Positions 14,362 to 17,932 of a stretch of DNA of 17,932 nt are shown here, in pieces. The stretch is from Anaerolineaceae bacterium (lineage in GTDB: Bacteria > Chloroflexota > Anaerolineae > Anaerolineales > Anaerolineaceae), in the NCBI GenBank assembly GCA_028714615.1, contig JAQTMA010000069.1, positions 1-17,932 of the forward strand. The letters run 5' to 3'. The stretch's first letter is position 1, and every line of letters begins with the position of its first letter. The position numbers were made by a program, and so were the translations under genes. The notes beneath the pieces were generated by a model. The model made no database searches and was not told the origin of the DNA. It worked only from the letters and a program-made list of their open reading frames with translations.

Positions 14362-15378
14362 GGGTCATCACCACGGAAGGTGATTTAAGCTGAGAGGGAA
14401 GATAGTCAGATAAGAGATCATGTTTGACCTGGTAAACCGTACGAAATGATTCACAAGCAACCTGTTTAAGACGCACCCAAACCAGGATAGCGGCAGCGAT
14501 ATGATTGCGAACAATGCGAGATTGGCGACACTGACACCCTTCCAATCCCGTCAATTGCTTGGTCTCTCGGTGAAACTGCTCAATTTTCCAGCGCAAGCCA
14601 CACACCTGTTGTAGGCCTGCACCTTATCTTGATCCAAGTCGTTAGTTACGACAAAGTCCGTGCGCTGGGTAGACAGTACAACCCGGAATAGGTTCACCTT
14701 ATGATCGGCAGGAAACCCTTTGATCTTGATGCGTTTGCCCTGCTGTTGTTCCTGCTCCGACCAAGTCAACTTATCAACCCGTTGGAAAGGTTGCTCGCCG
14801 CCCGAATCATCTACCTGGCGGTTGTCTTTTAGTGGACAGTAATAAATTTTGTGCAACTGCTCGATGTACAAAATCAACTCCTTAGTGGCATACCAACTGT
14901 CAATCAACACCACCCGGAACAACAACCTTTTGCTGTACACGGCATGTTCCAGCATATCATGAACATGATCCAACTTGCTCTTGCCATCCCCCTCTGGATC
15001 ATATATCCGGTAATCCATGATCCAGAACTGCTCGACTTCGGGGTTGACATACACACATGTCACCACCCCAATGCCTTTAATCACACCATGTGCATTCCCA
15101 CTGTATTGCTTCCGTACCAGTTCAATACGTTTGGAGAACCTCTTATCCAATACCGTATCATCAAACACAATATACCCATCTGGACTCGGAATAACACTTC
15201 CTTTTACATTTTCCCAGACAAGCCGAGGAGTCAATCGATCTCCCGCCGGGTAGCGGTTGATCGCATCATGGCTAAACTGATCGGTATGATCCGCTAAGTG
15301 AGTCAACGTATAGTTGATCTGGCTACTCAAAAGGTATTGGCAATAATCCAATCGGGTAACTTTCGTTTTACTTTCCAT
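14354..15378 (-). pseudogene. IS701-family transposase, frameshifted
   Basis: Two overlapping frames together encode about 341 residues, the usual size for this family. The 5' part runs from ATG 15378 with LSSQINYTLTHLADH, the first catalytic Asp in YIVFDDTVLDK, and the second in VVLIDSWYATKE. It loses frame near 14615. The 3' part continues as VCGLRWKIEQFHRETKQLTG with the catalytic Glu and ends at the TAA inside the terminal repeat. Reading GC-C-CTA there restores family spacing exactly if one base is missing. No slippery heptamer of the usual programmed type is visible, so this is a broken gene and the element cannot move by itself unless another copy supplies transposase. The catalytic residues are otherwise intact, which points to recent decay. 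Confidence 0.87.
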
Positions 15379-15604
15379 TGCTCGCTACTAGACCGTCAAC
15401 TCTAATTTTTGACCTTGCCTGGTGGTTGCAACCTCGGCAAGGGCAGAAGGCCGATAATGGTGGGCATAAGAAGGAAGGACACTGTCGGAAATTTAGATCC
15501 ACTTCATCAACTACACCTTGGTTTGGTTCCGCTATCCTTGTTGCTGATGCAAATAACAGGAGCAAGTACGAACTGCCAGGTTAAAGAATGAGGCTTGGCC
15601 CTTT
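15379..15604. other. Gap between transposase and cargo genes
   Basis: No recognisable gene or inverted repeat is seen in this stretch. Short open frames on both strands (for instance + 15378-15584 and - 15368-15565) look like chance. This is where the right end of a plain IS701 element would be expected, and no copy of GCGTAAGTCC is present. Confidence 0.5.
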
Positions 15605-16045
15605 TTACGGAAATATTTCTTCAGCCGAATGTAAGCGTTTCTTCCAAATAAAGTATGTGCAGCCTAATATTAGAAGTAACCCACCTACCATCCAAAAATA
15701 CTCTGCGGGCATTATCGGCATTAGTCTGATCCCTAGTGTTAGCATTCCTGCAACTACTCCCAGGAAGTAGCCCATCAGAAGTTTGATCCGGTCATTCCCA
15801 TCAAAAATCGATCTCCAGGTTTTTCCTAAGAGCAATAGAATGCCAGCTCCCAAGCCTAACATTTCCAATACAAACCATGCCCCAGCCCATCCGCTTAATG
15901 TGAGGTAATGATTCAATTGATACGCCTCCATATAAACAGGGAAATCTAAAAATGTCATCAGCAGAGTAGTCCCTTGTACTGCCAGGTAAATGGGAAGCGC
16001 CCGAATGAAAGCTTTACGCTCTTTATGCAAGTGTTCTTCTATCAT
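15605..16045 (-). CDS. Four-helix membrane protein paired with PadR regulator
   Basis: The product has 146 residues. The N-terminus is charged (MIEEHLHKERKAF), then four hydrophobic segments lie at about 15-34, 48-74, 88-108 and 113-134. The C-terminus is basic then acidic. No transporter signature was seen. Its start overlaps the stop of the PadR-like gene as ATGA (16042-16045), and GGAGGAT lies just upstream inside that gene, so the two are translationally coupled. Such regulator plus small membrane protein pairs are common, and the membrane protein is often the regulated product or a companion subunit. The gene lies within the insertion and is probably cargo. Confidence 0.75.
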   Translation of the reverse strand: MIEEHLHKERKAFIRALPIYLAVQGTTLLMTFLDFPVYMEAYQLNHYLTLSGWAGAWFVLEMLGLGAGILLLLGKTWRSIFDGNDRIKLLMGYFLGVVAGMLTLGIRLMPIMPAEYFWMVGGLLLILGCTYFIWKKRLHSAEEIFP

Positions 16046-16428
16046 GGCTTATCCTCCAATGGGGTATCCGAACAGACCTTTTCAATTCGCTCAGAGATCG
16101 CCCTAGTCTCAAAAACTCGAAGGTTCCGTTCAATGAACCGCCTGAGTAGCGAAAACCCTTTCTGTGTGAGATGGTAATAGCGGCGATCGGGTCCTTGAGT
16201 AGAAGGTTGAGTTTCACTTGAGACAATTCCAACTTCTTGGAATCGGTATAAGGCACGGTACAAACTGTTTTCATCCGCTGTAATGGTCCCCTGACTGATT
16301 TCTTCAATCAATGGTCTCATCTCAAATGGGTAGCTAGGGCGTTCATAAAGCAGTAGCAGAATCCAAAAACTAAGTAAGCCTTTCTTGTAACTTTCTTCCC
16401 ACTTTAAAAGTAAGGAATCACCTTCCAT
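16042..16428 (-). CDS. PadR-family transcription regulator
   Basis: The 128-residue product has the PadR winged-helix layout. It begins with KKGLLSFWILLLLYERPSYPFEM, then a recognition region containing ENSLYRALYRFQEVGIV and the wing GPDRRYYHLTQKGF, followed by a C-terminal helix (LLRRFIERNLRVFE) for dimer contact. PadR proteins usually repress their own operon and respond to a small ligand. ATG 16428 has AGGAG nine bases upstream. A strong promoter lies just before it, and the downstream membrane protein gene overlaps its stop. Both lie within the 2.5-kb insertion. The ligand is unknown. Confidence 0.85.
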   Translation of the reverse strand: MEGDSLLLKWEESYKKGLLSFWILLLLYERPSYPFEMRPLIEEISQGTITADENSLYRALYRFQEVGIVSSETQPSTQGPDRRYYHLTQKGFSLLRRFIERNLRVFETRAISERIEKVCSDTPLEDKP

Positions 16429-16459
16429 TGTTACTCCTGTTGAGTATTATTCCATAAGT

Positions 16460-16488
16460 ATAATAGCTCGTTTTCACATAAGAGTCAA
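16460..16488 (-). promoter_or_regulatory. Strong promoter of the PadR operon
   Basis: On the - strand, TTGACT (16488-16483) and TATTAT (16465-16460) are separated by 17 bases, close to consensus. The -10 region overlaps a near-palindrome with TATTAT at 16445-16450 facing ATAATA at 16460-16465 and GAG/CTC outer bases, a candidate operator for the PadR protein. The promoter is well supported; the operator is a suggestion. Confidence 0.65.
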
Positions 16489-16846
16489 TCACTCTGGTTA
16501 GACTGTTTGCTCTTTGAAGTGAAACCTATTGCCGATTATTGGTCATTATGAACACTGTTACTGTATTGAATTGAATACATGTAGAAACTAAGCCTAAGTT
16601 GTCGAGGGATAAACCACCCGGCTAGGTTACTTCGATAAGATGAACTTATGTAGATAGTAGTTTTTACTTGCGTGTAATTATTTTCACAGGCTGAAGTGTG
16701 GTCAGCCGGTGAAATCAGATAACCCAGACGTTAACGTCCGGGTGGGCAGGATGAATGCAACGGAATTAGAAAGGGGACGACGTTTCGAACTTAATATGGC
16801 TGAAATTGAACTCTGTATTCACTTTCCCTTCACTATGTTAACTCTT
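16489..16846. other. Non-coding right part of the insertion
   Basis: No convincing gene is seen in this stretch of about 360 bases. It contains the imperfect palindrome at 16722-16743 (ACCCAGACGTT facing AACGTCCGGGT, one mismatch) and runs up to the right terminal repeat. It could hold transposition-related sequence or remnants of an older insertion. Confidence 0.45.
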
Positions 16847-16860
16847 TTGCGTAAGTCCTA
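16847..16860 (-). repeat. Right terminal inverted repeat
   Basis: TTGCGTAAGTCCTA is the exact inverse of the left terminal repeat, followed by the TTAAT match at 16861-16865. Confidence 0.8.
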
Positions 16861-16896
16861 TTAATCACAATCAAACCGATTTCTGTTGAACATGTT

Positions 16897-16933
16897 CCGG
16901 TTTCAGTTGTCTATCTGAAACCGGAGTTTTTTT
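16897..16933 (+). terminator. Intrinsic terminator upstream of the small ORF
   Basis: The perfect 10-bp stem CCGGTTTCAG (16897-16906) / CTGAAACCGG (16915-16924) is followed after AG by seven T (16927-16933). It is oriented for the + strand, yet no + strand gene lies just upstream. It may shield the recombinase genes from read-through, or have served a gene displaced by the insertion. Confidence 0.85.
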
Positions 16934-16987
16934 ATCCCTTAAAGCGCATAGAAGACATATCGCCAATTAAGAGTATGAGGTGCAACC

Positions 16988-17188
16988 ATGGCACTAACGC
17001 CTGTTAGCCACAACCCTACCCAAAACCCTGACCCACAAAAAGATGGGGTTTCTGGAAATGATATAACCCATCCCCAGGAGCAGCAAACCCTGCAGGACGG
17101 TCTTCCGAAGAGCCTGATCGAATGGCTGGCGCGTATCAACCAGCGTTACCTGGCGCTCAACCAAGAGAAGACCAACGACACCGGCTAA
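16988..17188 (+). CDS. Small unknown protein upstream of the recombinase
   Basis: The product has 66 residues and a probable ribosome site, GAGG, about ten bases upstream. The first half is rich in Pro, Asn, Gln and Asp and probably disordered. The second half, LIEWLARINQRYLALNQEKTND, looks helical. I do not recognise the family. Its place directly before a large serine recombinase suggests a small accessory or directionality protein or a simple leader gene, but nothing in the sequence shows which. Confidence 0.6.
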   Translation: MALTPVSHNPTQNPDPQKDGVSGNDITHPQEQQTLQDGLPKSLIEWLARINQRYLALNQEKTNDTG

Positions 17189-17211
17189 TCAATCAAGCGC
17201 TGCTCCAGACT

Positions 17212-17239
17212 GGAGGTGGCTATGAAATATCTCGATTAA
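17212..17239 (+). CDS. Possible five-codon leader ORF (MKYLD)
   Basis: GGAGGT at 17212-17217 is a strong ribosome site and is followed four bases later by ATG AAA TAT CTC GAT TAA (17222-17239). This may be a leader peptide, the start of a decayed gene, or chance. It precedes the recombinase by about 50 bases. Confidence 0.25.
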
Positions 17240-17289
17240 TTCTTCTCAGTGACCACACAATTCAAAATCCAAAAAAAAGGAAAAACAGA

Positions 17290-17932
17290 ATGAACAAATA
17301 TAGCAAGAAGGAAGACTCCTCACCGCTCCCTGGGGCAGCGTACATCCGTTCCTCGTCCGAGATGCAAAGCGACTCGTTCAGCCTGGATGCGCAGCTGCGC
17401 CAGATCAAGGAGCAAGCCGAACGAGACGGCGTCGAAATCGTCAAGGTGTTCTCCGATCCAGCCCAATCGGCTTACCGCAAGAAATTCCGTCCGGGGATCA
17501 ACGCCATGCGCGAAGCGGCCCGCCAGGGTGATTTCAAGATTTTGTATGTTCACAAGGTGGACCGCCTGGCACGCCGGCTGGAATGGTCTTTAGAGATCGT
17601 CCACGAGCTGTAATCTTTGGACATCAACTTCAAGGCCGTCCAGCAGCCTTTCGACTTGACCACACCGGAAGGTAAGCTGCTTTTCCATATGATCAGCTCT
17701 CTTGGGGAATTTTTTTTCGATAACCTCTCCAAGGAGACAAATAAGGGTAAATTGGAGAGATCGTTGCAAGGTTTTCATAACGGCGCTGTTCCTTGGGGTT
17801 ACATTAGCCAGCTTCAAGGAAATCGCAAAGTGGGTGTGCCCAATCCTGACAAGGCTCCAGTGGTGGTTGAGATGTATGAGCGCTATGCCACCGGAGCCTA
17901 CTCCGATCTCGAGATCTCGGAATGGCTAAACG
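17290..17932 (+). pseudogene. Large serine recombinase, 5' part, with in-frame stop
   Basis: ATG 17290 follows AAGGAAA. The catalytic domain shows Y18-I-R-S-S22, with S22 as the expected nucleophile, then SLDAQLRQI and the DRLARRLE motif. After 107 residues an in-frame TAA (17611-17613) interrupts the domain, and the same frame continues open with LDINFKAVQQPFDLTTPEGKL, then LSKETNKGKLERSLQGFHNG and VPWGY to the window end, all typical of the family. A single substitution (for example from AAA, CAA or GAA) would restore it. Such recombinases integrate and excise phages and mobile elements. The gene as read should be inactive unless the stop is read through or the base is a sequencing error. 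Downstream residues are outside the window. Confidence 0.88.

Larger units (their letters stand above)
14343..16865. mobile_element. IS701-type insertion with cargo genes
   Basis: The 14-bp inverted repeat TAGGACTTACGCAA at 14348-14361 faces TTGCGTAAGTCCTA at 16847-16860. Both are flanked by TTAAT (14343-14347 and 16861-16865), a 5-bp match fitting a target duplication, or a TTAA core. The element is 2513 bp. The transposase stop lies inside the left repeat, as in many insertion sequences. The right repeat lies about 1.5 kb beyond the transposase start, where an IS701 element would normally end within about 100 bases. The extra DNA holds a PadR-like regulator and a membrane protein. The base composition is clearly more AT-rich than the flanking module on the left. 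Confidence 0.75.

Noticed and set aside
14554..14620. Programmed -1 frameshift in the transposase
   Set aside because: No usual slippery heptamer was seen, and family spacing fits a one-base deletion better.
16489..16846. Group II intron remnant in the insertion's right arm
   Set aside because: No domain V hairpin or intron 5' motif was recognised.
1..17932. CRISPR array, tRNA or rRNA
   Set aside because: No regularly spaced direct repeats or recognisable tRNA or rRNA stretches were found when reading both strands; a dedicated scan was not possible.

Overview
This window looks like an integrated mobile element in a bacterium of the Chloroflexota, most likely the Anaerolineae. That placement is an inference. 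It rests on the style of the ECF sigma factor / membrane anti-sigma pair, on the type of the recombination and methylase-helicase genes, and on Chloroflexi-like small membrane proteins. No rRNA, tRNA or CRISPR array was seen.

Region 1 (1-9119, + strand, the more GC-rich part) is a compact set of genes in one direction. It holds a Rad52-family annealing protein, an SSB, two small proteins (one Cys-rich), RadC, three unrecognised acidic proteins, and an 1127-residue protein joining an N6-adenine-type methylase domain to a SNF2-like helicase. This reads as the DNA recombination, replication and modification module of a conjugative or phage-like element. The most striking feature is post-transcriptional. 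Four starts (ssb, the Cys-rich gene, radC, the methylase-helicase) sit in or next to hairpins that pair with the Shine-Dalgarno sequence. Two of these leaders, for radC and the methylase-helicase, share a composite layout: the blocks CGGAGGGG, CACCCCTC and CGGGGGTG form two mutually exclusive stems, followed by a second hairpin that buries AAAGGAG. An intrinsic terminator also sits inside the gene run, between ssb and the next gene.

Region 2 (9120-14342, - strand, partly AT-richer) holds a conserved small helical protein behind a membrane-anchored protein, a four-helix membrane protein with its own promoter, and an ECF sigma factor translationally coupled to a large membrane protein with anti-sigma-like and TolB/PD40 propeller parts.

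Region 3 (14343-16865) is a 2.5-kb insertion bounded by 14-bp inverted repeats and a 5-bp TTAAT duplication. It carries an IS701-type transposase broken by a one-base frameshift and, unusually, a PadR-like regulator overlapping a membrane protein gene, both apparently as cargo.

Region 4 (16866-17932, + strand) holds an intrinsic terminator, a small unknown protein, and the 5' part of a large serine recombinase interrupted by an in-frame TAA. The last gene runs off the window.
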